From Helicoverpa zea (Eukaryota; Arthropoda; Insecta; Lepidoptera; Noctuidae), in assembly GCF_022581195.2 (NCBI RefSeq), contig NC_061470.1, forward strand, positions 7,564,001-7,628,000: a DNA stretch of 64,000 nt. Direction: 5' to 3'. The notes below the pieces were generated by a model, which did no database searches, was not told the origin of the DNA, and saw nothing but the letters and a program-made list of their open reading frames with translations. Below are positions 37,681 to 50,400 of this stretch, in pieces. Made by a program: the position numbers and the translations under genes. Within the stretch, counting starts at the first letter, position 1. Each line of letters opens with the position of its first letter.

Positions 37681-39164
37681 AGCGCGTGATTAATATATTT
37701 CTATGGAATAACATTATAATGAGTTTGCTGGCTTTCGTTGTTTTTGGGTCTTGGGTTTTGAAGACGGTTCGGTATTTTTTATGTAGAATAAAGGGTTTCG
37801 GCATTACTGTTTTGTGCATCTACTCATCTTCCTTGAAGCTATGTTCTGAATTGTATTCAGTTTTTGTGATATAAGAAGTTGTCTTAGAAAGTTATTTAAT
37901 GACTTTTTCCTTGGCTCCTTTTAATTAGAAGTTAGCGACTCTGAATTCTTTTTTAGCTCCCTTATTTGTTTTTATATTCTACTTTACTTGATATTTAACT
38001 ACTAGAATCAACTTTATTCATATTTTTGACGTTCATAAGTGCTTGTGAAGGCCTAAATGAAATAAATGATTTGACTTTCACTTTGATCTTTTTCTTACCT
38101 ATGCCGCGGAATACCTCCCTACTTAATAAGTATATCTACCTTCTTACCAGGCTGAAGACACACTGCAAGTGGTTACTAAGTAAGTAAACCTTGATTGTAG
38201 CAACTATAAAATAATGCTTTCGAACAAATTCAGATTCCAATAATCTGTAATACTTAGTTGAAGCGTAGGAATGCAGAACATTTCCAAAAAACAGATCTAT
38301 TAAATTAATTCTCACAAGACGACCTAAGCTTAACTTAAACTTAATGCCAAATAAATCGTTTTACTTACATTTCGGAATGGGTTTTAAAAAACGATATTTT
38401 ATATTTTGTTTTTTTTTTTCGCAACGTCAGGGAGAGATACGCCCACGGTCGCTGGGAATTTGCATTCAGCTTAATCTGTCATTGTCCGGAGTACCCGCCA
38501 AAACGAGTATAGATCCTCCTTTTTTTTTCTTTGACGTAACAAAAAGAAGTTCCTTGTTCATTAGTTTGACTTTCGAAGGTTCGTTTTTCGAATTCTCTCT
38601 GTTTGGCGTTTGGTGTGATCTAGATATGAAATGGATAAGATGGATCTAAGCTCCCGAGCGCCACAGACCCGCCATTTTTTTTATTGTTACAACCGAAAGC
38701 TGAACTGGTTAATACAGTATCAATAATATCAGTAATAATACAAGCTTTTGGTGCTTTATTACGCAAAATGTTTCTACTATGATTAGCGATTACTCCAACG
38801 TTGCTATCGACACACCCACCGATTTTTTCTCAACAGCCCACGTCACATCTACTCGGTCTTTCCCAGATTATTATGGAAATTACACATTTAGTACACTATG
38901 ATTCTTATCTCTCAACTACTGGTTTGGAGAATATTCTCCACTTAATAGTGGAATAGCTATTAAACTCAAGTATAGGTACTGTTAATTGGTTCAACGACTG
39001 GCGGTCATAAATTTAAGTCATCTGTCAGTCAAATGAGACCCACGGACCGTTAGTGCGCGTGTCCAATGGGTTTCTACGATGGTATGGGATGACGGATGAA
39101 ATCGCTTAGTAACGCATATCTTTCTTGTAGTAAGTAGGTAGGTATCAGTGCAGTTGTATTTTTC

Positions 39165-39540
39165 TCAACTCCTGTTATACATGAAAGTGCTGAAGTATAA
39201 GGGATATGGCACATTATAGAAGCACCGCAACAGCACGGCTGCAGCACGGCGTCGCCTCGAATTTAGACTACGGCTAGCTGCCAGCGCGCTAACTACGCGT
39301 TGTCCACAAGGTGCAAGCTCGCCGTCCGCGCGCCGCCTGCGCGCCGGCCGCGCGCCGGCCGCGAGGTGTAAGCTCCCGTGTAAGCTTGCTGTCACCGCAA
39401 ACCCAATATTATTTTAAGACAGTTATGATTGAACACGACGCAATGACGTTGTTTCGCTGCCGGCTCGGAGTCGGCGCGTAATTAGCACGCCGTCGGCGCG
39501 CTGTACGCATGAGGTCCGCTCGCTTGCAACCTCTATGAAA
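39165..39540. promoter_or_regulatory. CpG-rich block with short direct repeats
   Basis: It includes a duplicated GCGCGCCGGCC (39340-39361) and related words GGTGCAAGCTC, GGTGTAAGCTC and TGTAAGCTTGC. It is strikingly GC-rich against the AT-rich surroundings. It may be a promoter or a repeat remnant. The minus-strand open frame (39165-39395) is Arg/Ala-rich low complexity and is not believed. Confidence 0.35.
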
Positions 39541-40719
39541 TAATGTGATAATGTATGTATCGAATGTAATATGATGAAATTATGCGTCAATGACAGATCA
39601 TATAGAACTTATGTAAAACTTGAGTTCTAGTTTTGTTATAACAGAGAAAACAGAGCAGTTTCAGCGACACTAAACTTTAACATTAAACATGCTACATTAT
39701 TGAGGTACTTGAACTTTATTGTTAAGTTTGCCCTCAAAGCAGATTTATTAATTACCAAAATAACGGATGCTCAAAACAATGGAAACAGACCTCCACGCTA
39801 AATAAAAAAAGCTCTTAATATTCATATTGCCGCTTCGCCCGCGGCGACTTCGCGAAATTATAACAAAATAAAAACTAAACCTCTACGCGATTTATAATGT
39901 AAAAGGGACAAAATAATAAATGCCAGTCCATTGTGACCTGTTGTTTAAAACAAATAGTGGTGTACCAAAGGTCTTGTTTGTTTGGTTCTTCTTGAAAAAC
40001 AATGGTTGGGAACGTGTCGAGGTAGCGAAATATATTTGTTCGTATGTCATTAGCATATAGCGACAGACATACCGTAAACAAGATATGTAAATGATATAAG
40101 ATGGCTGAGCCGTCGCTGTCGTCTTGTAATGATTATTACATCTGAGCTGAGATTTTTTGTAGATATCACAAGCTTGCTTGTGAAATCAACGAGTTGTACT
40201 TGCCAGTAATTTTGATTAAACCTACAAAAATGGCTTGAGTTTTCTTGTAAGTTATATCTCATTTGTTTTTTTTTTTATAGGTACCTAATCTTACTTTATT
40301 GTTTTCAAGCTTTAGTTCACAGATTAATGAATTAAAAAAATAAATATGGTCACCATAATCCTCTTCTATAAACAATGATCGATATAGGTACCTATACCCA
40401 AGAAGTATGTAAGTAACGTATACGCGGGTACAGTAGGTTAGGTAGTACATGTTCGTCAAACTAAACAAAATAAAAATTATTTATGTATTTTTTTCTACCT
40501 GACTCCAGAAAAGAACAAACCTCTGTTCACGGATAAACAGTTTCCAAAATTAAGTGTCCAAGGCTTCAATTGAAGCTCTTAATTTTCTCGATAAATGAAA
40601 ACTCTTCATCTATCTTATCTTTTCCAACACTTTCCCGCATAGTGTCCTCAATTAAAACACTCAAAAACCTGTAATCATAATAGTCAAAATTCTATTGCTT
40701 TATCCACAATCCTCCAACT

Positions 40720-40865
40720 AAATGAGGTAAGGTCAGGTGCTGAGGCGTGCGTGCCTCAAGCGGGGGCGGGCTGGCTCCCACATAATGTGCACCTCGGAGT
40801 ACCAGATAATGCGAAATGCTCACTCGTGCAGCCCCGGGCAGCGACTCACTGCCACTGAGGGTAAC
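40720..40865 (+). ncRNA. GC-rich core, copy 1 (possible structured RNA or regulatory unit)
   Basis: It holds TAAGGTCAGGTGC (40728-40740), the GAGGCGTGCGTGCCTC hairpin, a GC box (GCGGGGGCGGG), CTCCCACATAATGTGCACCT, GTGCAGCCCCGGGCA and ACTGCCACTGAGGG. In the lower stem GCACCTC faces GAAATGC, so that pairing is weakened in this copy. The RNA nature is inferred. Confidence 0.3.
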
Positions 40866-41092
40866 TCAGAGTTCTCAATTTTCCACAAGACTGCTGAAAG
40901 AGAGTAAATTTAATCCTTTATTCAGGTATTTGAGAGTTCTCATCCTCGAGACACATTGTAAAGCTGTTCAATTGGCTTCTCTAATTTTTTTATCGTGTCC
41001 AAATGCTTTTGTGTTCATCTTTAAATACTATTAAAACAACTGAAAACCAGTAAACATACCTAATAGTCTTTATCCACAATCCTCCTATCTCA

Positions 41093-41245
41093 AATGAGGT
41101 AAGGTCAGGTGCTGAGGCGTGCGTGCCTCAAGCGGGGGCGGGCTGGCTCCCACATAATGTGCAGTGTGCACCTCGGAGTACCAGATAATGTGAGGTGCCC
41201 ACTCGTGCAGCCCCGGGCAAAGAAAGACTGCTACTGAGGGAAACT
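41093..41245 (+). ncRNA. GC-rich core, copy 2
   Basis: The first ~70 bases are identical to copy 1. GTGCA is duplicated (ATGTGCAGTGTGCACCTC). The GCACCTC/GAGGTGC stem is perfect here. The unit spacer contains GAGGTAAGTG and TTTTCAGGG, which look like a donor and an acceptor. Confidence 0.3.
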
Positions 41246-41485
41246 TAATGTAATAATAATATTACTTTTCAACTAGTTTTTCTTAATTTCCCGCCCGAGT
41301 GCTGAAAGAGGTAAGTGAAATATTGTTTTCAGGGTTTGAAAGTTCTCAGCGTCAAAATACATTGTAAGCTGTTAATTTTGCTTCTCAATTTTTTTTATCG
41401 ATTTCAAATGCCGCTGTTATGAATTCTTAATTACTTTTAAAGCAGGTAAACATACATAGTAGTCTTTATCCACAACCCGCCTACC

Positions 41486-41635
41486 AAATGAGGTAAGATC
41501 AGGTGCTGAGGCGTGCGTGCCTCAAGCGGAGGCGGGCTGGCTCCCACATAATGTGCACCTCGGAGTACCAGATTATGCGAGGAGCTCACTCGTGCAGCCC
41601 CGGGCAGTTGTGAACTGCCACTGAGGGAAACTTAA
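41486..41635 (+). ncRNA. GC-rich core, copy 3
   Basis: It differs from copy 1 at only a few positions in the first 85 bases (TAAGATCAGG, GCGGAGGCGGG). The stem is GCACCTC/GAGGAGC with one mismatch. Confidence 0.3.
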
Positions 41636-42017
41636 TGGAATAATAGCTACTTTTGAGCTGATTAGGTGCTTTTATTGGTTTAAGAGCTGTCATTAAAGTT
41701 TTTTGTCATTAGACTACCTGCCCCTTACGAAATGGAACTGGCTATAATAGTTTATAGGAAAGAAACAAATGAAGTTTTTCAGTAAGGTAAGTAAGTAATT
41801 ATGGTGACATTCATTCAACACCAATTATAGTAGAGCAATGGATCTTGCAAAAAATTAAAACAATGATTTATAAAGTGGTACGTTTAAACTATGGCAAGGA
41901 CATCATATTTCATTGACTGGAAATGCCAAATTAATTTACCCGTATTTTACTGTTTTAAAACATCCATCTAGTAAAATGACAGTATCAACTTAAAATAGCT
42001 CAATAAATCAGTCTTAA

Positions 42018-42175
42018 CCAGCTATAAGGCCAGGTGCAAAGGCGTGCAAAGTGTGCGCAGCGTGCACAGCCGCAAGCGGGGGCGGGAACTCCCGTATAAT
42101 ATTCACTGAACTACCTCATATGCACGCTGCACACCCTGAGGCACCTACTTAATGCTACTGAAGGAAACAAATGCC
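42018..42175 (+). ncRNA. GC-rich core, diverged copy 4
   Basis: TAAGGCCAGGTGC, AAGCGGGGGCGGG and CTACTGAAGGAAAC tie it to the array. The middle is changed, but it holds a different strong inverted pair (GTGTGCGCAGCGTGCA with TGCACGCTGCACACC). A structured fold is therefore still possible despite sequence change. Confidence 0.3.
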
Positions 42176-42190
42176 AATTTTGAGCAAAAC

Positions 42191-45100
42191 ATTGTTTATG
42201 CAAAACGTTTGCTTGACGTACTAATGTTGGGTTTTCAAAGTTACGAGTTTGTAAGTTTTGAAAATACTGCTGTTATTTTTGATTCACGTCAATTTGTTTC
42301 GATGTGCTTTTGAAATCAATCTGCTGCGAAGCTAAGACACTTGCAATTCTACTTGCTGAATATTTTGAGTAAGTGAAATGGCAAAATATTTGCATGGACT
42401 TAGAAATTACAGATTTTAGAGAAAGACATTTAATTACTTTCAGAAATAGTGAATCCCAAACAAAATATACCATAAACATAACAACTAGGTATGTTTGCTC
42501 CTAAATTCTTTTGAAAATATCAATTACTTGTAGTCAAAATACTTTCACTTTTGATTAAAAAAGTCTGCAATCAAGTAGGTAACCTATCAGTCTAGTCCAA
42601 ATACTACTTCATTATTGTACACTAATTTCAACTTGTATGTTAAAAGAATAGCGTTCAATTTATTTATTGTTAACTTTCTAGAAAGAAATTAAAAAGACGT
42701 GTTAAAATTAAGGCATATTATTTGGGTTCTGCTACCGTATTTAAATATTGTGTAGACCATGCCCACCAGTTTTCGGCAGGTTCACTTATGTCGTACAAAA
42801 AGGCAAAAAGAAAGGGTTTTCTTTTTAAAGCATTACTATTTTTGATTGAAGTATGTAATGTATTCAAAACTACACAAATTTATTGTCATAAAGCACAATA
42901 CCATCAAATTGAAATGTATTTTCACACTTTTGTCGGGCATCCTGAAACAGTATATGCTAGGTAAATGTACCTCTTGCTCAGCAGAATGGTTCATTTTCAG
43001 TGTAGGTAATTTTCTTTGTTCTAATATAAATGAATTCAAAAGTCCAACTCTCACGAGCAAGGAACCCCAAACCGAGTACATACCTCAAAAAATATATAAG
43101 CTACCTCTCGCTCAGCTTACATGAATATTTTTTGTAGGTTCCCATCGTCGCCGCCCAAAACTGCTAGTCATCAGCGTTCATTTCTTTTTAAATGTGTTTA
43201 AAAATAAAATTTAATCACAGACTAATCTCGTGTTTCAATAGAATGTTTTTGTTATAAGTGTATTTATGTTAGTAATAGTTCTTACAAACTTCTATGGCTA
43301 ATAAGTTTGCTGAATTCCGTCAGTGATGAGAACGCGAACGGTGTGTGTTGATGCTGAGAGTAAAAACCTCATTTATTTTTTTAGACTGTGTACTTAATGT
43401 TTTTTTTTAAGTCATGTGCGGTAGCTTTTGGTAGCCGATTGTTTTATTAAGTTTAGAGATAGGGAATAGGCGATCGAGAGGTATATTTTTCTAAAAAGTC
43501 ATTAAAGCTTTCAAAACGTTGGGCGGTTTTCCTTGAGAGATTTTTTGTTGTACCTAAGTACCTCAATCAAAATTAAAAAATAACATATAGTACTATTCAT
43601 AATAATTACTTATAAAATCTGTAAGATCCAACGAGATTTAAATTGAAAAGAAAAGCTATGATCTTTTTTGATGATAGAACCGATACTCCTAGAAGCTCCG
43701 CGCTAACTTAAATTCCTTTACACAATGTTTTCGCCACTGGTTCCTATAGCACCCTATTTTTTACGAGACTTTTTATTGAATTCCATACATACCTAGACAT
43801 GAAAAATGGTCTCTATTTAACAATATATCTTGAGCACCATTACATATGTTTCGACCATTGATCTGTGGGCAGGCAACGCCGCCCAACATAATTATAGCAT
43901 AGACAGTACTACCAACGCCCCTACGCCTTCCGAAACATCAGGCTACAATGATATATCTCTTTCTCCGAAAAAATATAACAAAAAGTATTACATTTCTGTT
44001 AAATTATGAGCTTGAAAGTGGAAGCTTCTGGAACAATGATGTCCTAGTCCTAGGAACCTACTAAGAGCATTTTTTTCTTCATAAAGTAGTAACAACATGC
44101 TCTTAATATCAGCTACCCAAATATTAGAAAATAACATAATAACCTTCAACTGGCAAAAATTGTCCTATCAATATGTGGACTATCACACACAACACACGTC
44201 TAATTAATATAGAACATGAGTTTGTTTCCAAGAAAGTGAATTTGGAACACAAACAAGCATTTTGGCAATGTTCAGACACTGCAAATACTAGGTCCGTTAA
44301 TGTGAAATATTTTTTTTTTAAAAAATAACACGTTCCTAGGTATAATCTATCTGAGATCGAAAATTCGAGTGCTGGAATTACAAAGAAACATGAAAAAGTG
44401 CCTAACACAACAACTTTCTCATAAGTAAATCGCCTTTCCTCTGTGCAAAACACATTGGCTACCTACTACTTCCAACATCGATTGAAACAACCCCACTCCT
44501 TCCCATTGACAGTCCAAACCCACGGGCCATTGAAATAGATGGCTACCACTTCCTACCCAATTCATCATGGTGTGAGAACGTTGGCTGCCGGTCTGGTGAT
44601 CTTGGCAGGAAGACCCGCCTCGCCTAATTATACCCTGTAGCTGGCCTTACGCCCACAGCCAGCTGAGCAGTCGTGAGACCGGTCACTAATATATGTGCTC
44701 CGAACACGATGCCTTTGATGATTTATTGTAGATAGAACTTTTTAATAAGAAGTGATGTCTTCAATTTAAACGAGATTTTCTTGTTCAGTTTTGTAGAGTA
44801 CCTATTGACAAATCTGAAAGATCAGACCATCACACTAATGTTATAAACATGATTTGCGTGGTTGTTACTCTTTCACACAAAAACTCTAAGCTGATTTTTA
44901 TAGCACTCTGCAATAACTTATGCAATATGAGATAGGTACTGCGCACAACAGTAGAAATTTACGGAAATAGCAAATCTATGGAGAATTTTGATGTAAATTG
45001 ATTAGTATAGCGACTAATCCCAATTACTTTAAACACAGTTAGATTTTCACCCAGTGTCCGACTTTAACCCGGTTATAAAACCTACCTTTACCGTTACAAG

Positions 45101-45540
45101 GCAGATAGGTCTAAAAAATAAATCCAGGCACAAAACATAATGTAAAAAGTTTGTATGCACCGCGAAAATTATAATCTGTGAAATTAGTTCGATTTAGAAT
45201 GCCTAGACCGGGCTGAAGCTTAGGTGGTTATAAAATTCGCGCCTATCAAAAAGGCATTATACGCTGGATATACCTAAAGCCTTTTGAAAAACCTTTCTCC
45301 CTGGTTACTGGTGTTACTACTCCATACAAATTGGATTTTTCCTTTTTAAGATAAGTAATTTATGACGAATTAGGAAACTCTAAAATACAGATTTCAAGAA
45401 TATCGTAAAAAATAAATTCTTCTGTGTGTATATAAGAATTCATTTTATTTTCCAAAAGGAATCGTAATTACCGTTCTTCTAATTCTACCATTAATTCAGG
45501 CTTTGGCACAACTTTTAATAGTCGTAATTGAGAGAAAATT
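42191..45540. other. Intergenic, no gene recognised
   Basis: AT-rich. The 44500-44700 stretch is GC-richer, with CTGGCCTTACGCCCACAGCCAG, and may be a conserved non-coding element. Short open frames overlap on both strands without recognisable domains. Confidence 0.4.
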
Positions 45541-45612
45541 TACATTGGTACTTGCCTCATACCTCACTTGAACCCCCTCACTGGCACTTGAGAGGCAAGT
45601 GACCACTAAACG
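45541..45612 (-). mobile_element. Degraded fragment of the same SINE family as 30328-30619
   Basis: It shares CATTGGTACTTGCCT and the CACTTGAGAGGC region with the intact SINE but has lost the B box and both ends. Confidence 0.6.
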
Positions 45613-47198
45613 CCGCGCCGTTCCCATAAGAAAGATATAGAATATTGACAGTAGCCTCATACAAATAATGTCAAATTCCTATCCCTCAAGACAACGGAAA
45701 GATTGAATATTGGGAAAGGGCCGAAACCATCACGATCGATTTCTGCTATTTCTGCACAATATATTTGGTACTTTATCTCTACAACACATCTAAATAAACG
45801 AACAATTCACCTGAACTTAACCTACTTTACTAAATAGAAATACCACATACAATACTAAACATAAAATACTATGTACAAACATAAAAAACTTATACAAGCT
45901 GTTGATTTGCATCCGTGCCATATTCAAGGACGTAATTATGCTAATGATTCTCGACCCAAATCAATAAAAAAATTGCTACGTATTTTTTTTTTCTTTAATT
46001 TTTTTTCGGAATTCCGTAAATGTCATCTAGCCTTATTTAAACTTGTCGCGTATGTTACTGGCGTTAAAACCGTGCTGCACCCTCACACAAACGCAAACAC
46101 AAAGCATACGCAACGATCACTCATAAATTTCATTCATAAAATTGGATTACTTCGAAAATACCACGACATTACAATGACAAAACAAGCAGTGCATATTAGT
46201 TATTTCCCATCTACTGTAATTCCAATCGATTATTTACGTATTGTATGTCCTCCTCCTGAACTATGGCACAAATGCAAATCAACACCTTGTATAAAAGAAC
46301 ATTGATTAGGCGTCGAAGTATTCCTCCGCAGCACTGTCCTCTAAAGCCATCGTTTTTACGCCAAGTATAATAACTTAAATCATAATTAGGACGAATTATC
46401 TACGTGCATCCCGCCATATTGGATCCTGAACTAAAATTGAAATATTTTTACGCCATTTTCACCGTGTAATTACTATACAGATTCATATTATTATCCTTGG
46501 TAGATTTAGATAGCTCATCCGTTGATTTTGCTTCAAGATAACCTTACTGAAATAATTCTTGTGTAAAATCGTAAAAGCTGGGTGGTTATTAAAAATTATT
46601 GCAAAGTTCTCTATTGGGGTCTAAATTATTATTGTTTTCTTTTTGCAATGATTTGAACAGCAAAAAATTACTAGTATTAATGTTGTGAGAAAATTACTAG
46701 TAAGATGGACGTTATTTAAATAGAAGATTCCCGTAAAAAGCCCGGCGCTCCTAATAACAGCCTAATAAATCATGCTGACGACTAGATTCAATAAATTACT
46801 TCATATTACCCAAATAAAACTTCGAAAAAAGCTACGAAAGTTTAGTAAGTACCGATAGCCCTTCTAGTTCTCATCCTAGCTACTGATCCAGATCCTTCCC
46901 TACAAACAGACTACTCAAAATACATCACAGTCTAAAAAACACCGTCAATAGTACCTTCCACATCACGATTTCATTTAACATAGATACATAAGGTAGCTTC
47001 GCATCTTCCAGTGTAGCGAGCGCGCTACCCCGTAATTAAGGTTCTCTGGGCATGCGCCGCCCATGTACGCAACCTCAACCTTTTTTGTTGTTACTCTTTT
47101 ACTTTTTCCAACATTACGAAGCTTCACGTTTTATGGACGTGTAGGTATTCTGCTTTCAATAATTATTATTGTTTTGTTTGTGTGTAATTTTTGCTATA
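45613..47198. other. Intergenic, with a 144-codon AT-rich open frame of doubtful status
   Basis: An ATG-initiated frame at 45871-46305 (+) begins MYKHKKLIQAVDLHPC and includes a poly-Phe run. It has no domain I recognise and its base composition is like the flanks, so it is most likely not a gene. A CpG-bearing patch lies at about 47010-47070. Confidence 0.4.
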
Positions 47199-47421
47199 GT
47201 TCGGCCATTCAGAGAATGCGTTCCTGACACGTCGCGATTGAACTGACGACGTAACTACATTCATTGATTATTGATATAATAATGTTGTTTTAATGCTCCT
47301 CAATTGTTAAAACGGTAAACAACCAGCAAAAATATTTTTATCGTAACTGCAACGCCATTGCAAAGTTACGTCGTCAGTTCAATCGCGACGTGTCAGGAAC
47401 GCATTCTCTGAATGGCCGAAC
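47199..47421 (-). mobile_element. 223-bp MITE, copy in reverse orientation
   Basis: Its 58-bp perfect inverted ends begin GTTCGGCCATTCAGAG. The whole sequence is, by eye, the exact reverse complement of 53660-53882. Its left 165 bp (read on the minus strand) equals 328-492 of the longer element. Left flank is CTATA and right flank is ATGTC, so no clear target duplication remains here. Confidence 0.92.
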
Positions 47422-50400
47422 ATGTCAAGAAATTGCTGGAAGACAAAAGAAAGCTCGTTTTATATAAGTAGAATGATTTCTCTCTGTCTGTGATGTCTCA
47501 GAAGACAGTAAATTAGTAACTTTACATTGTAAAATTTTAAAATTAATTGTATTTTCGAAAATGTGAAGTAAAATTCTCTGTGACGACTAAGCAACAAAGA
47601 AGCTTTTAAAGTAAGTAACTGAAAAGATTTTGTCTCACTCTAAGTTCACATGCTACTTTATACGTCATAAACATACCTACATCGAGAGGTTCAATGAGTT
47701 TCCACCCCAGTTTTCCTGAACATTTGTAAGCATAAAAAAACAATCACAAAACAGGAGCCTAGGGATGGGAACGCGCTCACACGAAACCCTTCACACGACC
47801 TGAACGTAATTAAAACAATAAAAAAACTTCATGAATGGGTATACCGATATAGGCTTATGTTTATTAAAATCTTTGGCCGGGTTCGCTTCCCGTCCAGGCA
47901 TGATTTATGTGAAGAAGAAGCGGGTCGAGCCGCCTCCATTCATTTGTTTTTTAACATCGACCGTTGTTTTATTCCATTTCAGATAGGCTTGATTAGTTTT
48001 AGCTTCGATTAATCGACTAAGGTCTGTAGCCTCTTTGGTCAGTTGTTTTTTTTTGTCTCTGGTCGTGAGATTAGACCGTGTTGGGTGCGCCTTATGATTT
48101 GTGACAGTGGGTTATTGTTTTTTCATTATGATTCGTTTGTCGAGTGTAATTCGGAATAACTTTTGATGGTTCGAGGAATGATGCGGTGTACTTTTCATTC
48201 ATGAGTTGTGAATGATTTGATGCTGTATCGAGTCTGTCGATAAAGTCATTTATTGTACCTGGTTGGAAGTTCAGTACCTACACTTCAAGTACTTTTATTT
48301 AGGTAGGTACTTCTAATATCGCTCTATATTTAATGAGAATATAATTAGAGCTGCGCATAGGTAACGTGACACCCGATCGTACCGCAAACTTCAAGCCAGC
48401 CAGGTAGACACGTTAAATTAGATGTCATCCACATGCCTAAGCAACCTCATTAATGTGTCGAAACAATGTCCTAATTAGCAATATTCATACTAATACGATG
48501 GGTATATTGTATATGGATGAATATGAACAAACAGGCGTAAATAACAACATTAGTCTATTCTTTGCTATTTAGCTGGGTATGTGACTACATTACTTACATA
48601 CAGTTTCGTTAGACAGGTTCGTCTAATCTGTCTGTTTTTTTTTTTATATAACTTGTGTACCCACCCAATTTTGTGTAGGTAAGTGACCATATTTTTAAGT
48701 TTTAAAAATCATTTTTTAAGTAACTATTAAAGTTACTTGTTTGTTTGCAGGTTTTACCTGGATACTGGGGCAATAATCATACTGCCTCCAAAGAATTTCT
48801 CTATCTCCATTTCGCAGTAAGGAGCGGCTTAAAAGCTGTGACAGCGCAACAGTCGGTTACGTCCAGATGCACAATTCAAGAGAGGTGTCTTAAATACGAC
48901 ACAAAAATAAACCAATATGAACCCAAAATGATAATTTTAACTTTATCCTCAAAACATCACACACTTTGCACAAATGCACTAACAATCCAAAACCTTCAGT
49001 AAAGAGACGCAATCATAAAACCTTTGCGGTCTACAGTCTTATTGCAAACTCTTTGGTGTTTTACCCCATGATATTTGCGACGGTGGAACTCAAAGACTGC
49101 GGTGTTCGACCACATCACATGAACTGGGGCCGCAGACAAATTCATACCCCATAAAACTGATGTGACGGCCCATGGATGGCCCATGGACAAGAAAGTTTTT
49201 TTTTTTAAGAAAAAAGGCACAACGCAAATGAGGTTTTCTTTCACGAATGAAATGGAGGTCCAGTGTCGGGGTGTTTAAGTTATTTTGTGATTTAAATGAA
49301 AGGGGTATAGACACGATATGGAAGATTTCGTTTCAATTTAAAATTATGTTTAAAAGTCGTTTTTGTAGTCGCTATGATGACACTTTCGTGCGAATTCATA
49401 AATGTTAAGAACCAGTATTGTCATCATCAAATATGCGAAACTACACAAACTTCATAAACCGAATATTCTTAATTCTCACTTGTACGGGGTAGCTAGACGG
49501 TTTCCAGACGTTTTGCCCCTTACATTTAAAAGCCCATGCAATATTGAACACCTGATAAAATTATTCAGTAATTAAGCTACTTACAATATTTTTTCTAACA
49601 ACATCGATATCGATCAGCTGATTATTCCATTTTTAAAACAGCCAATGTCTAAACCGGGTGTCGGTGTCATCTGACATCACAGCTGTGCAGGCGCCCGGCA
49701 GACGATCACTGCCAATTTTGAAATTGGAACGTTTACTATTTTCGAACAAAAAACTCGTTACACAGAAATTAACTCTACCCTCCCTGTTTTAAGATTTAAA
49801 ACTTATAATTTTATAAGCTGTGCCATTTTCCAGATTTAGAATTGAAGTGACGTAACTTTGCAGCTTTATCGATAAGTAATGATCCTTATTTCTTTGCGTT
49901 TAAGGTGGATTTTTCTTTGTAGCGTTTTTTCTATTGTTTCGGTCGGTCGACTATAATGACATAATGGGTCGCGGGTTCGATCCGGCGCAATTACGCGGCA
50001 CACGATCGATTATTGTGATCAATACAGGGGTTAGACGGCGGTTCGCTGCCAATTTTACATCTTTTTTTATATAATTTTGTTACAAACAATGTGGCTGATA
50101 CGTTGGATCGATAGCACTTATCGATCTACGTGAGTTTTGTGGTGTTACGTTTTATTTTCTACGGAAAATAATAACGGAATACGGAAATTTTTTCTTCAAA
50201 AATACGCAAAATAGTATTTAGAAAAATATTTTTAAAGATCAAAATAGAGAATTAAATGAGAGATATTCAAAATGTGACTATTGCAAAAAATAACACCCAA
50301 TTTTGAAATGAAACGATACCTCTTAATTTTCCATCACCGTAACCTCACCAGTAGCGCTCCAGACTACACTTTTACCTCGATTAAAATTTCGATCTGCATT

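Larger units (their letters stand above)
36635..40698. other. Intergenic, no gene recognised
   Basis: AT-rich with poly-T runs. It contains a CTCF-like site (37663-37680), a CpG-rich block (39165-39540) and a moderately GC-rich patch at 38420-38520. The open frame over that patch (38344-38649) is poly-Phe-rich and has no recognisable domain. Confidence 0.45.
40699..42190 (+). repeat. Four-copy tandem array with conserved GC-rich core
   Basis: Units start with TTTATCCACAAYCCKCC at 40699, 41069 and 41465; a diverged fourth core begins near 42018. The ~150-bp core (from AAATGAGGTAAGGTCAGGTG to ACTGCYACTGAGGG) is nearly unchanged in copies 1-3, while the spacers are similar but clearly more diverged. 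Core-to-core distances are 372, 394 and 531 bp. The core can form small stems: GAGGC/GCCTC around GTGCGT (40742-40757), and GCACCTC/GAGGTGC, which is perfect in copy 2. No protein frame is conserved. It could be a non-coding RNA cluster, a duplicated regulatory module, or an unrecognised satellite. Confidence 0.85.

Noticed and set aside
39165..39395. Arg/Ala-rich minus-strand open frame
   Set aside because: Low-complexity translation of a CpG-rich block, no domain.
45871..46305. 144-codon ATG-initiated + strand open frame
   Set aside because: Poly-Phe run from a T-tract, no domain, and base use like the flanks. Not listed as a gene.
47875..47900. B-box-like GGGTTCGCTTCC
   Set aside because: No A box or tRNA fold; at most a SINE fragment.
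49965..49995. B-box-like GCGGGTTCGATCC suggesting a tRNA gene
   Set aside because: No A box or cloverleaf could be found upstream.
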